The notes beneath the pieces are model-generated. The model was not told the DNA's origin. It saw only the letters and a program-made list of their open reading frames with translations, and ran no database searches. From Hofstenia miamia (taxonomy: Eukaryota; Xenacoelomorpha; Acoela), in contig SCFE01000053.1 in assembly GCA_004352715.1 (NCBI GenBank), forward strand, positions 504,529 to 568,528: a stretch of 64,000 nucleotides of DNA. The letters are read 5' to 3'. A program made the translations under genes and the position numbers. Positions 10,770 to 21,502 of this stretch are shown in pieces (positions within the stretch are counted from its first letter, which is position 1; every line of letters begins with the position of its first letter).

Positions 10770-12149
10770 ACGTCAACCTCACAAATTACCGATTTGTTTT
10801 TCTCACACACCCATAGACATGTGAAGGAAAGCCTGGTAAGATGTACGAATAATACGCTGAAAGCAAATTTCGAGAGACCACAATGAGGCATTTCATGTAA
10901 GAATTCTTTCAAGATTTCAAAAATTGCTAATTTTGCGTGGATGCTATATATTTCACTCATCATTGAGAGATCTAACTAATACAGCCAAAGGGAAATCATT
11001 TGATATATGTTCCGAGTTTATTTATCCCTACCTGGAAGTTGCTGATGACATGTGTGACCGTTGTTACTTCTCTTTTCAAAAGGGCGAATTAAAAAATTGA
11101 GGTTCCTATACAAGTCGTTCCTCATAACAAGGGTATATAGCGGGATTCTGGATAATGAAGAATGTTGAATGGAGGAATCAAAGTCGAATAGGATTGATAT
11201 TTAGAATGCAATGAAAATAATCCGAGAAAACTTCAGTCATGAAAATTACAATTTCATAGCGCCGCGGAAACTACTAGATCGTATTTAAAAGGGTGCACGT
11301 AAGAATAAGATGGTGTCTATTGTCAAAGCTGAGGAAAATCAGACTGCTAATGCGAAACGGGAACAGCTTACTGAGTCAATTGGTCTATTCAAACGTCACA
11401 TCCCGAAGGAATAAAGCGTTCAATTGAAAATGTTGACAAAGAATTGGAAGCTGCCAAAAGCGAATAATTGAACTTGAAGCAAGGCATGATGAGCGAACGA
11501 ACCGCAATAAACGGTTTGATGTAAGTTCTAGTGCTGTATTGAAAAAATGTTTTGAAATTCTTAGATGAAATCCAATTAACATTTTTTGCGTAGCTGCCGT
11601 TTTAACTAATTTCAACATGTAATATTAATAATTGGTCTTCACTTTTTCGTGATTTTCATGGAAAATATATAAAATGAGAGCAATTTAATAAAATGTCAAA
11701 TTTTGTGAATCTCTCCCATTGAACAACAAAGACGCCTACTTGCACTCATTGTAAACAAGTCTAAAGAAGAACACAATACATAAACTTTTCCTTGAACTAA
11801 AATGGGACAACAAAGAGAAAGGTTAGAATAGGACGTCGGCAGAAAACCACTGGCAAAACAAAATATTTTTTGCAAGAATTACGATTGAAAGTAAATTTCT
11901 TCAAAAACGCAGCAGGTTTATATGATAATGAAACATTGAAAGATGTACGCCCGGTTGAATTTAAAACAACTAAGAAATCCTGGTAAAAATATCCGGACAT
12001 CCGAACTTTACACTTTGGAAAGCCAGAAGCTCTTTCATTTTCATAGAATTAGAAAAATGAGAGCAAATTCTACGGACAACCTGAAAAAACCCGTGTTTGC
12101 ATTAAACAAAGAATGAAATGCAAAGTGTTTTCAGCGGGAAATTTAAAAG
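10770..12149 (+). other. Decayed retroelement-like stretch upstream of the gypsy fragment
   Basis: Short plus-strand open stretches in changing frames (for example NFSHENYNFIAPRKLLDRI near 11236 and LYDNETLKDVRPVEFKTTKK near 11915) read like diverged protein. They may belong to the gypsy element whose pol piece follows, but no catalytic motif is visible. Confidence 0.25.
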
Positions 12150-12217
12150 CTCATCTTACAATTACACCAGAGGTCTATAATTTCAGCAAATTGAGCATTA
12201 ACCCATTAAGGACTTGC

Positions 12218-12233
12218 GTGATCATATGATCAC
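12218..12233. repeat. Palindrome GTGATCATATGATCAC, copy 1
   Basis: Perfect 16-bp palindrome, 16 bp inside the left piggyBac terminus. Copies 2 and 3 are at 12567-12582 and 16222-16237. Likely transposase-binding or structural subterminal repeats. Confidence 0.8.
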
Positions 12234-12566
12234 AGATGAAAATTTTTTTAATGTGTAATATATTATAGTGAATGTGCAGTACATTGTTCTCATATATATT
12301 TACATAGTAAATTCACATAAAGTGTTTTGTAATGCATGCTTTTGTGTTTCAGTTATACTATTGTTTTCGCGGGAAACTCATCATAAATTTTCTACACCAC
12401 TACAATGAAGTGATGGTAAACTTATTGTTGTGACTAGAATAATAGATTTTTTCTATATTTTATAATGCATTATTTTTGGAAGCTTGTTCAAATGTTTCAT
12501 CATTTTGTATCATTCAAATATTATATATATATATTACCTTTTCATTTATTTTCACTGTGTTTTGTT

Positions 12567-12582
12567 GTGATCATATGATCAC
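12567..12582. repeat. Palindrome GTGATCATATGATCAC, copy 2
   Basis: Same 16-bp palindrome, about 100 bp before the transposase start codon. Confidence 0.8.
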
Positions 12583-12680
12583 GCCAGTCATACATACTAC
12601 ATAATTTCAATATATTTTTTCCATTGAGTATATAACACTAATAGTACTAAAAAGATGAAATCTATCTATTTAGCAAAAGA

Positions 12681-13895
12681 ATGTATACTGTTGATGAACT
12701 TCTGACTATGTTTGAAGATGAGGAAATGAACCTTCAACAGATTGCAATTGAGCCTCCTCAGGATGGTAATATTACAGATGGTGATTCTGGAGATGAAAAC
12801 CCTACGTACAATTGCTTATCAGGCAAGCAACTTCAAGCCCCTGCATTTGGAATGTTGGCAAATAAGGATATTGTTGGAGATGTTTTTGATTTTTCCCCAT
12901 CTAAAAAAATGGAGAAAGACTATGCTTGGAAAGTAGGCGCGAACCTGCACTCAATGATGGCTCCCAATATCCTGACCAATGCAGCCACATTTTTAAGTCC
13001 ATATTCCAAGTCATCTGCAAATGAGCTATTTGAAATTTTCTTTTCTCCATCTTTCTTGGAACACATATCAAGTGAGATGACTAAATATGCCATGTCAAAA
13101 AATATGCAAGATCCTCAAGTTGCTATAGATGAATTGCGGGTATTTATAGCTATCCTTCTTCTATCAGGTTACAGTACTGTGCCAAATCTTTGAAACTACT
13201 GGGACACTTCAGATGATCTTCATAACAATTTAGTTACTTAGTCAATTAGACGCGATCGATTTGAAGAACTGAAACACTGTTTCCATTTAGCAGACAATGA
13301 TCATCTTGATAAATCTGATCACTATGCCAAGATTAGACCTTTAGCTCAACATCTAAACAATGCATTTATGCGAGAGTTTAAGAATTGTTTTTCAGTAGAT
13401 CTTTGCTTTGATGAATGCATTATTGAATATTTTGGAAGACATGGTCTAAAACAATTCATTCGTGGCAAACCAATAAGATTTGGCTACAAATCCTGGTGCG
13501 TAAATTCACCAAGTGGATATCTTGTTTCCTTTGAACTGTAACAGGGAGCTTCTATTGTGAAAAGAAGTTGTTATGAAGAAGCCTATGGAAAATGCAGTGC
13601 TCCACTAATGTCTATTGTAGATGATCTTTCACATCGATTTTCTCAAAAAATTCAACTTTTTCTTAGATAATCTGTTTACAGGTACAGCAAAACACTATTT
13701 ATAATTTATTATTTTTAAATTTAGGATTGAATCTTTTGATTGATTTGAAGAAAAAGGGGCATACTGGAACTGGCACTATTCGTGAGAACTGAATTCCAAA
13801 CAGTGCAAAGAATTTGATTCCTAAATACTACTTCAAGAAGTGCACATGTGGAGATGCTATTGAAATATTTGATGAAAATACTAATGTTTGTATCA
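12681..13895 (+). pseudogene. piggyBac transposase, N-terminal and central part
   Basis: ATG at 12681 opens 170 codons with an acidic N-terminus, ending in a stop after GYSTVPNL. The text continues after stops with [37 protein letters not shown] and [11 protein letters not shown]. The [19 protein letters not shown] block is the region of a catalytic Asp in piggyBac (DDE/D) transposases of the PGBD2/3 type. At least four in-frame stops or shifts make it dead. Confidence 0.85.
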
Positions 13896-13936
13896 CAAAG
13901 TGGCTTGATAATTCAATAGTCTCAGTTGCAAGTACT

Positions 13937-14341
13937 GGTGCGTAAATTCACCAAGTGGATATCTTGTTTCCTTTCAACTCTACCAGGGAGCTTCTATTGT
14001 GAAAAGAAGTTGTTATGAAGAAGCCTATGGAAAATGCAGTGCTCCACTAATGTCTATTGTAGATTAACTTTCACATCGATTTTCTCACAAAATTCAACTT
14101 TTTCTTTGATAATCTGTTTACAGGTACAGCAAAACACTATTTATAATTTATTATTTTTAAATTTAGGATTGAATCTTTTGATTGATTTGAAGAAAAAGGG
14201 GCATACTGGAACTGGCACTATTCGTGAGAACCGAATTCCAAACAGTGCAAAGAATTTGATTCCTAAATACTTCTTCAAGAAGTGCACACGTGGAGATGCT
14301 ATTGAAATATTTGATGAAAATACTAATGTTTGTATCAACAA
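13937..14341 (+). repeat. Tandem copy of the piggyBac segment 13493-13895
   Basis: About 400 bp of the transposase region is repeated directly with a few base differences, starting at the GGTGCGTAAATTCACCAAGT block. The second copy keeps some positions that are stops in the first (CTCTACCAGG against CTGTAACAGG), so it may be the less damaged one. It ends where the LINE begins. Confidence 0.8.
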
Positions 14342-15608
14342 ATTGGCTTATAAATCCAAAAGCTTCGGTGGGATTGGGGGCCCCCAAACCCAGTCCTAAA
14401 ATTAAAACTGGATGGTACCGACCAGTTCTGGTCCTGAAGCCCTAGGAATCGAGTAACAAAGAGCTTTATAGTTTAGACTCCTGCAGGACTGCCAACCGGC
14501 CCCTCCAACGCCCCCAGATTGGTGGCGGAAGCCTGGTGTCTTCCTACGTCGCCTATCAATGCTCGATTACAAAGGTTGGGGTGACAGGTCTTAATATGCC
14601 GTAAATACCAACCTTTGCTCTTGTACGACTTGTAGCATCCCTTCGCTTCACACTTCCAGCAATTAGCATCCGCTATAGTCGTGGAGCTCTGCGTATGGTC
14701 ATTTCTGACATGACGATTTAACGCCTTTTGGGCAGAAAACATACGCGCACACTCCGTGCACCTCAGGTGTCTCGTACTGGCATGTGTGAGCCTCGGTACT
14801 GCTGCATAAGCCGCCCCAGCAATTCTATCACGTAGCACCGCTGAGTCCCCGTTGATTGACTCTGCTAGGCTGCTAACAACCTCTCTCGCATTTCTTGAAT
14901 GAGTGCACGATGTGGTCAAAGTGGAAAACAGTTGAGACTCCCCCAGAGTAACACCCATTAACCACTGCACATCAAGTACAAGCCGTTTCTCCCAACACTG
15001 ACTCTTGCGTGCACTGACAACGTGGCCATTTCCTTCAGGAACAATTGATGCTTTTGTCATACTAAGCTCTAGGAANATCGAGCCTAAGTACTTAAACTCT
15101 GATACGAATTCAATGTTCTTTCCAGAGACATGAACTCTATCAGACGTTCTTTCCGATGCTTTTGATAACCACATGCACTTGGTCTTTGGTACAGAGATAT
15201 TAATACCTAGTGGCACTAGAACTGTAACTAGGCCATCTAGATAGCTCTGTATTTGTTCCTCGGACCGGCCGAAAAGACAGAGATCGTCAGCATACTCTAT
15301 GTGCTTAAGTTCCACTTCCCCTTGTCCAAAGAAAGAGTTAAAAACAATTCCTTTGGGGGTTCCATGGAGTCCCTCACAGATCAGAAAGTGGAAAAGGAGG
15401 TTAAATAAGTACGGGCCGAGGACACATCCTTGTCGGACTCCACGCTCAAGTTTAAAACTTACTTGTGGACGTTCGCCGCGAATGTGTGCTATCGGTGTGT
15501 CATGCAAAGACTTAATGATCGCAATTATCCGTTTTGGTACGCCTATTGCTAATAGACACTGCCAAATTACTGGCCTTGGTACGGAATCAAAGGCCTTTTG
15601 CAAGTAGT
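14342..15608 (-). mobile_element. 5'-truncated LINE inserted in the piggyBac element
   Basis: Minus-strand ORF from about 15605 to 14473 encodes the C-terminal part of a non-LTR reverse transcriptase: KAFDSVPRPVIWQCLL, GVRQGCVLGPYLFN, EYADDLCLFGRS (YADD active site) and FKYLGS. After the RT it carries two zinc-finger-like units, CTECARMFSAQKALNRHVRN and CWKC....CYKSYKSKGWYLRH. A single N lies at 15076. The 3' part 14342-14472 is untranslated and shows no long poly-A. PiggyBac sequence resumes on both sides. Confidence 0.85.
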
Positions 15609-16130
15609 GTTTTTTCCACTGATCCCATGCGAAGTGCAAAAAGGTTTTCCAGGGCTGAAAAAAAGACTGTTAATCTACCTCAGCCAAATGTAATTGCGAA
15701 ATATAATGCGGGAATGGGAGGTACTGATCGAATGGACGAAAATGTAGCAAAGTACAGAATTGGCATTCGTGGCAAAAAGTGGTACTGGCCTTTGCTCACT
15801 TGGTTAATTGATATTTCTGTTCAAAATGCATGGCAATTATACCGCGTTTCCCACCAATCAAGAAAAGACATACCTCAATTACATTTCAGGCGTGAAATTG
15901 TGACCTCATATATGAAGACATTTGGAATACCTCCATCTGTTGGTGGTCGTCCAAAGAAATTAAGGATTTGAGGTTTGAACACTCGCTTTGATTCAATTGG
16001 GCATTTTATTTCTCCCTGTAATAGAAGAAGATGTGGTGCTGAAAACTGCAATCGTACTATTTGTACTCAATACATAAAGCGTGATATTGGTTTATGCGTG
16101 CAATGCTTTGCATCCTACCATGTGGAGTAG
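15609..16130 (+). pseudogene. piggyBac transposase, C-terminal part
   Basis: After the LINE the transposase continues with PNVIAKYNAGMGGTDRMDEN and KKWYWPLLTWLIDISVQNAW, up to GGRPKKLRI and a stop; beyond it RRRCGAENCNRTICTQ...C..C is the cysteine-rich C-terminal domain of piggyBac transposases. YN.GMGGTDRMDEN is the conserved block holding the last catalytic Asp. Confidence 0.88.
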
Positions 16131-16221
16131 GCTCATTTTCAGTAATTTGTAAATATATTTTTAGAAGAAGGATGTGTCTTTATAATGCTTTTTTAAAATT
16201 GTTATACCTTTTGAGCCTAGC

Positions 16222-16237
16222 GTGATCATATGATCAC
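16222..16237. repeat. Palindrome GTGATCATATGATCAC, copy 3
   Basis: Same palindrome on the right side of the piggyBac element, preceded by AGC as in copy 1 (TTGC) and followed by ACAG. Confidence 0.8.
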
Positions 16238-16491
16238 AGCTATAAATGTGAACTCCCTAACTAACTGAGAAACTAAATTTCCCTAAAACCATCATTTTAC
16301 ATAATATTAATATTAAGTAACTTATTTTAATGTATTGTAAAAAAAAACAAAACTTCGTCCTTAATGGGTTAACATCAAAAGTCCGAAGACTAAAAAAGAC
16401 GTACAAAGGATAATGGGCTTCATTAACTATTACAGTTCATTCATACCAAATATTGCTCAAAAAACAAATAAGATAACAGCGTTGCTAAAAN

Positions 16492-16568
16492 TTTTACATA
16501 ATATTAATATTAAGTAACTTATTTTAATGTATTGTAAAAAAAACAAAACTTCGTCCTTAATGGGTTAA
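16492..16568. repeat. Repeat of the piggyBac right end after an N
   Basis: Bases 16492-16568 repeat 16296-16373 nearly exactly, including the terminal repeat and TTAA, directly after the single N at 16491. Probably a scaffolding overlap that was not collapsed, so the local order at 16.4-16.6 kb is uncertain. Confidence 0.7.
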
Positions 16569-16684
16569 CGAAATACCAAGCTTTAGCACATACTTTAAAA
16601 ATATTTTGTTTTGGTAATTTTGCATTACGAACCAGAATTGAAAAATTACTGTGTACACAATCATCTCAGTTAGAAGTTAGCTCT

Positions 16685-16702
16685 GAAAACCCAAAGCAGT
16701 TA
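16685..16702 (-). promoter_or_regulatory. Selector sequence after exon 12.5
   Basis: Transcript sense TAACTGCTTTGGGTTTTC, 16 nt after the donor. Pairs over 17 continuous positions with two wobbles. Confidence 0.75.
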
Positions 16703-16718
16703 AGGCATATATAGAAAC

Positions 16719-16875
16719 CTTCCTATTAATTCCCAAATCCAAGACTCTGGGAAGAATATACGTTTGCTATTCGCAGACTGTGACTTTTTCCGGATAATTG
16801 GTTTTGAATAACTTTTCTTAGAGAATCTCACAGTATTATGATCGTTGATTCGAAAAGCTATATACCTAGGTCTGA
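16719..16875 (-). CDS. TEP alternative exon 12.5 (variable bait-like segment)
   Basis: Acceptor ATATTTAG; 157 nt (3n+1), phase 1 in, phase 2 out, donor AG|GTTTCT. Open throughout although it has no internal start codon: VRPRYIAFRINDHNTVRFSK, a very basic run with IIRKKSQSANSKR, then IFFPESWIWELIG. It has the most basic residues of any version. The 3' end and flank are closely related to exon 12.7. The nested transposons at 12.2-16.5 kb lie between it and exon 12.6. Confidence 0.85.
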
Positions 16876-18479
16876 CTAAATATTTACAAATTACTGACTA
16901 AATATTTACAAATTAACTCTAAAATCCGTTTAGATCTATATATATATATATATATGGAAAAGAGAAAAACCAAACTTAATAAATCAATAAACGCAGTCTT
17001 AACAATAGCATTGTTTGTTTATTGAACAGTTGTAAGCTAAAAATTGCATGCCAAATTATACACTGCCTAAATATGTAAAATTAATAAGGACTGGCGTACC
17101 CAGGTCATAGCAACACATGACACTAATAAGTTCCAACCCGATATTACCAAATGGCAAAATACAAACATATTGCGTAGACTGTCGTGAATGTAGCCAAAAA
17201 GATGCACATTGATAATAAAAGAAAGAAATCATGAAATAAAATGAAATCTATGAAAAACATTCAAATCAAAAACCCAAAGCCATTATTAATGCATAGTACA
17301 AGTGAATAACAATAACGAATCATTGGAATAGATGATCATTGAGCTGATGTTTACAGCAAGGTTTTTAAGAAATGTCGAGGAAACCAGAAATTCACTAATA
17401 AAAATTTAATTGCTATATAAAATATGCCGAAGGTTTCTTCTGCTTCATCGAATTAATTTAAATAAAGTGTTAAAAATCAGTAATCGCTTAATAGATAAAC
17501 GAACTATGAGACACATCATCGCATCGCTATAGCGGTCTGAGGAATGGCGCGTTTTAATTTTGAATGTTTTTACTGATGGTATGGATATACCAGCATCGCA
17601 TTTTATAGAAGCTAAAATTGATTACATAAAATAAAAAATTCAGGAAAATGTTGCAAACCTCTGCCATCAATGATTGTTTGCATCCGTATCATATATAAAA
17701 TGTTGAAAACCCCCTTAAGCAAGGGCGCCACGAGAAATTTTTCTAAAGGCAGGGCAAATGCTGTTTTTGCAAGTGTATATTGTACAAACCTGCTTTTGTT
17801 GAAATTTTTTTTTATTTTCAGTCAATTTATTTTGGAGCAAATCTTATCATTTCATTGAAAGAGAACATTGCATCAGATCTTATTTTCCTAGAATTCGATT
17901 ATCCGAAAGAATGTTCTAGAATATTTTAATATATCGTGTGTACATATTTTTAAATGAATATTTACCATATCATTGATAGAAACATTATATTTCAAATCGA
18001 TGCAAATTTAAGAAAAGACTATTTTTCAGATATTAATCAAAGATTTAGTTTGTGACATTCTTTAACTAAGAACATTGGCTTAACTAGAAGTTTGAAATGT
18101 ATGTAGAAATGCAAACTTCAAACAATTTCAAAATTGCTATATTTACTACATATGTAAAAACCCAAATTAAGCATCTGGGATAAGTAATAAGCATTTTGCT
18201 ACTTTTATTCCAAATAGAAAAATCAGAAAATCTTAGTATCTGCAGTTTTTGCGGATAATGACATTAATCAATTAGATTAGGCTCTGGAAAATAAATTTCT
18301 ATAGAGATGCGTTGCTGTCGTAATGCTTCAAAAAAACACGATCCACATAGCGCTCAAAACTTGAAGAAATGAAAAGAACATATATTTCGGTCGAATAAAT
18401 GCTTCAAAGTTAAACGAACACCCATTATATAAGAAGAAATTGATTCCCTTCACTATGTTCAACTAAAAATCAAATCACT

Positions 18480-18660
18480 TTGAAAACCAAAGCAGTTGAT
18501 TGGTTCAGTTTCCATAAAGAAGTTTTTGGAAAAAATATGTGTTTGACAGCTAGATTTTAAAATAATTCGCTTAGATCTACAGCTCGAATGTCCGGATATC
18601 ACAAACCCAATTTTTGAAATATAAACTAATTTCCCTCTAAATACTAAAAAAAGAAAAACT
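18480..18660 (-). pseudogene. Dead eighth alternative exon, relic of exon 12.2
   Basis: The plus-strand text from about 18395 to 18580 aligns with the flank and 3' half of exon 12.2 (21240-21400): shared blocks include TTCAAAGTTAAACGAA, CCCATTATATAAGAAG and the selector. The coding part is destroyed: a deletion removes the ESWIW codons after the FF codons, and the donor AG|GTT has become AACC with no GT. The selector motif remains (18481-18498). This shows the array grew by local duplication and that versions are also lost. The relic's upstream boundary is uncertain. Confidence 0.7.
18481..18498 (-). promoter_or_regulatory. Selector relic beside the dead alternative exon
   Basis: Transcript sense CAACTGCTTTGGTTTTCA. 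One G is lost from the GGG, otherwise it could still pair with the docking site. The exon it served has lost its donor. Confidence 0.55.
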
Positions 18661-19632
18661 TAATATTTTTTTGCGTGCTAGTATCGAGAAAAATCAAATA
18701 TTAGGTATCCAACGAGTGCATAATAAAAAATAATGAACAAAATCCATCTGTATATGACATTAGATTTAAGATAATTTTAAGGAAAGAAACAATATATGAC
18801 GATGGCATGATGAGGAAACTTTAAAAAATGAGTTCAATTTAGCAACTGAAAATTGAACATGGAACTCAGCTAAGGACACGATTAGTCACCCTCGAAAAAT
18901 AATAAATATGAGCTCCAGTAACAGCAAGGATTTCGTCAAAGATAAATTTACCACTTTGGAAAATTTTAAAAGAAATTCAAAATGGAAACAATAGTATTTA
19001 TAAAAATGGTTATTTGCTAAACGCGAAGTAATCAGATGGAATATGACATAAACTTCACTCTTGAATTCCAATTCCAAGATTCGAAAATTAAGGCTCGATT
19101 TCAACTAATGGATGAACAAGGTAACAACTATATTCCAATTATACACTGAACTAACCTTCAAAAGCGGCACTCAAGATTAACAAAATCCAAGCGAATAACA
19201 CCAATCGAATCGTTAAAACCGGAAAACGGTTGACCTATTTATAGCAGGCATTTAAACTACAAGGAATAATCCTCATTGAAAGAAAAGTAAAATCAAAATG
19301 GCATTAGTAAACATTTTATTACTATATCAAATATGCGGAGCATCTTTAGTTTCACCCATACATTTATTAGCACTTGGTAAAACAATCGGTAATCGATTCA
19401 TCGAATATAGAACTAAGAAACGCATCATCATTATCATCGTCGCATCGCGTATACTACAAATTGTCGCTGGGTTGATCTGCGAATTGCACCTCTTTAATAG
19501 CTTGTGAAAAAAACACATTAGCATTTTCACACTGGAGTTTCGGATGTCTTGCTAATGGCAATTCAATGGCGTCATCGCATTAAAATTCATATTTTGAAAA
19601 CATATTACGTTTATGAGTAATCTCAAAGTTTT

Positions 19633-19650
19633 TAAATCCCAAAGCAGTTG
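19633..19650 (-). promoter_or_regulatory. Selector sequence after exon 12.4
   Basis: Transcript sense CAACTGCTTTGGGATTTA, 15 nt after the donor. Pairs at 17 of 18 positions with the docking site; one A-A mismatch. Confidence 0.75.
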
Positions 19651-19665
19651 CTTTTAATCAATAAC

Positions 19666-19795
19666 CTTATTTTTAAATCCCAAATCCAAGATTCCGGAAA
19701 GAATGTTCGTGTGCGACTGCTAGCTTCTAGACTTGATGTAGGACCTTTTCTCATAATTTCAGCATTGGCGAACATAACTACACCTTCAATGGAAG
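19666..19795 (-). CDS. TEP alternative exon 12.4 (variable bait-like segment)
   Basis: Acceptor ATATTTAG; 130 nt (3n+1), phase 1 in, phase 2 out, donor AG|GTTATT. Encodes ASIEGVVMFANAEIMRKGPT, then SSLEASSRTRTFFPESWIWD. The GVVMFANA start resembles the G.V.TNA stretch found at this place in other TEPs, which supports both phase and position. Confidence 0.9.
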
Positions 19796-20492
19796 CTAAA
19801 TATTTTTTGCGGTAAACAGTGAAATAGAGAATCATTGTAAATAGACAATTTGAAGAAAAATTTAACGCAGAATTTTAAACAGCTAACAAAAAGGAGAAAC
19901 TATTGAAACCCAGAGTGATAGGGCGGATAACGATATAAACATCTTAGGGTAAAAACAATCGAATTTTGCTAATGGAAGTGCGACGTTAAGCAAATNGTTA
20001 ATCATATTTATAACAGAAATACAGAAAACAACAAATTAACAAAAACTTTTCTAAATCCACAATATTTATAAAAATATATTAACTACTTTTTTTAAAATAT
20101 TTAATAATATTGTTCCAACTTTCTATCCTCTAAAATATTGTTTAAACATAATCATAGAACCCTAAAAATTAGGCCTCTTCCATATAACAAGAAAATAATG
20201 AAAAATTCATTTCTCAACACATCAATAAATATAAGGAATAATTTACCTAAATCTATAAAACAAATAAATAAAGATTATTCAAAAACGAAATTAAAAATAC
20301 TTCTGTAGTTATACAAAGGAAAGGCTTGAATACAAATGGCGAGGGTAAAAACAATCGAATTTTGATCATTCAATAGACCGCATCTAACCTAAATTTAAAT
20401 ATGTGTAATTTTACGACTCTCAGGCTACGGATATACCTATATATATATGCATATGTAACCACAGTAATCTAAAATTGAAATTTTAATTGTAT

Positions 20493-20510
20493 TAAAACCC
20501 AAAGTAATCA
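20493..20510 (-). promoter_or_regulatory. Selector sequence after exon 12.3
   Basis: Transcript sense TGATTACTTTGGGTTTTA, 26 nt after the donor. Pairs over 18 nt with the docking site with three G-U wobbles and no mismatch, although it differs from other copies at several bases. Confidence 0.75.
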
Positions 20511-20536
20511 TCTGCGCTACGCTAAGGATTAAAAAC

Positions 20537-20675
20537 CTTTGTCTAAGATCCCAAATCCAAGACTCTGGAAAGAAGGTTCGAATTCTGCTACTTGATGGCA
20601 AAGGAGGCAAAGGATGAGAGCCTCCGCCGGCGACTTCCGATCTCATTAACATCAGTTCGCGTTCCTCATAATTAA
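20537..20675 (-). CDS. TEP alternative exon 12.3 (variable bait-like segment)
   Basis: Acceptor AATTTAG; 139 nt (3n+1), phase 1 in, phase 2 out, donor AG|GTTTTT. Encodes VNYEERELMLMRSEVAGGGS, a proline-rich run HPLPPLPSSS, then RIRTFFPESWIWDLRQ. The Gly/Pro-rich middle differs from all other versions and would present a different exposed loop. Confidence 0.88.
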
Positions 20676-21314
20676 CTAAATTGTTATCCTGAGCTACACA
20701 CTAAGATTTTAAGCAGATTTGAACAGTAAACATTATAGTCCTCCTTTCATTACTTTTACACAGAAGTAATGAAAGAGAAAAATAATTTAGGGGCAAAGAA
20801 AGCACTGCATTACATTATAGTCTATTATAAAACCTAATAATTTTAGTAGCTTCGTAGTTTTATGGTTAATGGAATTAATGACTTAGATGGTTATGCCGCA
20901 ATTTTATTGCGGCAATGCTCTTGCAATACAGCAACACAAAATCTTTTATTTTGCAGAAAGTATGGGTAAAACTGAAGGAACATATTTCAGAAACAACTGT
21001 TTTAAGAATATAAGCTAAAAGTGTAAAAAGCTTAAAACCCTTCTCTGTTCTAAAGCATTGTAGTATATTTACGTGCGAGAAATCAACTAAAGACTGTGGA
21101 TTATAGATAATAATCTTTTTGAAATGGATTGTTGTTGTTAATTACGAACAGTATATTACGATTAAAATCGTAACACTTTAAAAAACAGTATTCTGCAGAA
21201 ATGGAAGGAACAATTAATTTGCCCGTATAATGTTTCAAAGTTAAACGAAAACCCATTATATAAGAAGATGATGATGATTCCCTACACTATTGCCAACTAA
21301 AAATCGAATCGCTT

Positions 21315-21332
21315 TAAAACCCAAAGCAGCTG
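21315..21332 (-). promoter_or_regulatory. Selector sequence after exon 12.2
   Basis: Transcript sense CAGCTGCTTTGGGTTTTA, about 16 nt after the donor. Pairs over all 18 nt of the docking site with two G-U wobbles. Confidence 0.75.
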
Positions 21333-21348
21333 ATTATATCATAGCAAC

Positions 21349-21502
21349 CTCAGTTTTAGTCTCCATATCCAAGATTCTGGAAAAAATTTGCGTGTTCGAC
21401 TGCTAGATTCCAAAGGAATTGGCTGAGATCCAGACTTCGAAGTTCCGGAATTCATAGATTGAACTACTGCATTGTCAAACATAATTTCTTCCTCAAAGAA
21501 AA
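21349..21502 (-). CDS. TEP alternative exon 12.2 (variable bait-like segment)
   Basis: Acceptor ATATTTAG; 154 nt (3n+1), phase 1 in, phase 2 out, donor AG|GTTGCT. Encodes VFFEEEIMFDNAVVQSMNSG, a Ser/Thr-rich stretch, then SSSRTRKFFPESWIWRLKL. The family-wide ending RxFFPESWIW is intact. A degraded copy of this exon and its flanks lies at 18480-18660. Confidence 0.87.

Larger units (their letters stand above)
12202..16368 (+). mobile_element. piggyBac transposon, inactivated
   Basis: Terminal inverted repeats CCCATTAAGGAC (12202-12213) and GTCCTTAATGGG (16357-16368) are perfect and flanked by TTAA at 12198-12201 and 16369-16372, the target site of piggyBac. The palindrome GTGATCATATGATCAC occurs near both ends and at 12567-12582. 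The transposase gene is broken by stops, a duplication of about 400 bp and a LINE insertion. Confidence 0.92.
12150..16490 (+). mobile_element. Ty3/gypsy pol fragment split by a piggyBac insertion
   Basis: Left piece (about 12150-12201) reads KAHLTITPEVYNFSKLSIN; right piece (16369-16490) reads NIKSPKTKKDVQRIMGFINY, then YSSFIPNIAQKTNKITALL. The PKTKKDVQR..GF.NYY..FIPN text is the segment after the reverse transcriptase in Ty3/gypsy polyproteins. Removing the piggyBac and one TTAA joins the two in one frame, showing the order of insertion. A single N at 16491 ends it, after which the piggyBac right end is repeated. Confidence 0.6.
16876..19665. other. Intron between alternative exons 12.5 and 12.4
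   Basis: Holds a short (TA)n at 16937-16956, an isolated selector-like AAAACCCAAAGCC at about 17270-17282 without an exon, and the dead exon at 18480-18660. The rest is AT-rich sequence in which I see nothing. Confidence 0.5.

Noticed and set aside
14034-14399. Plus-strand 121-codon ORF
   Set aside because: It is an out-of-context reading of the duplicated piggyBac segment, not a separate gene.
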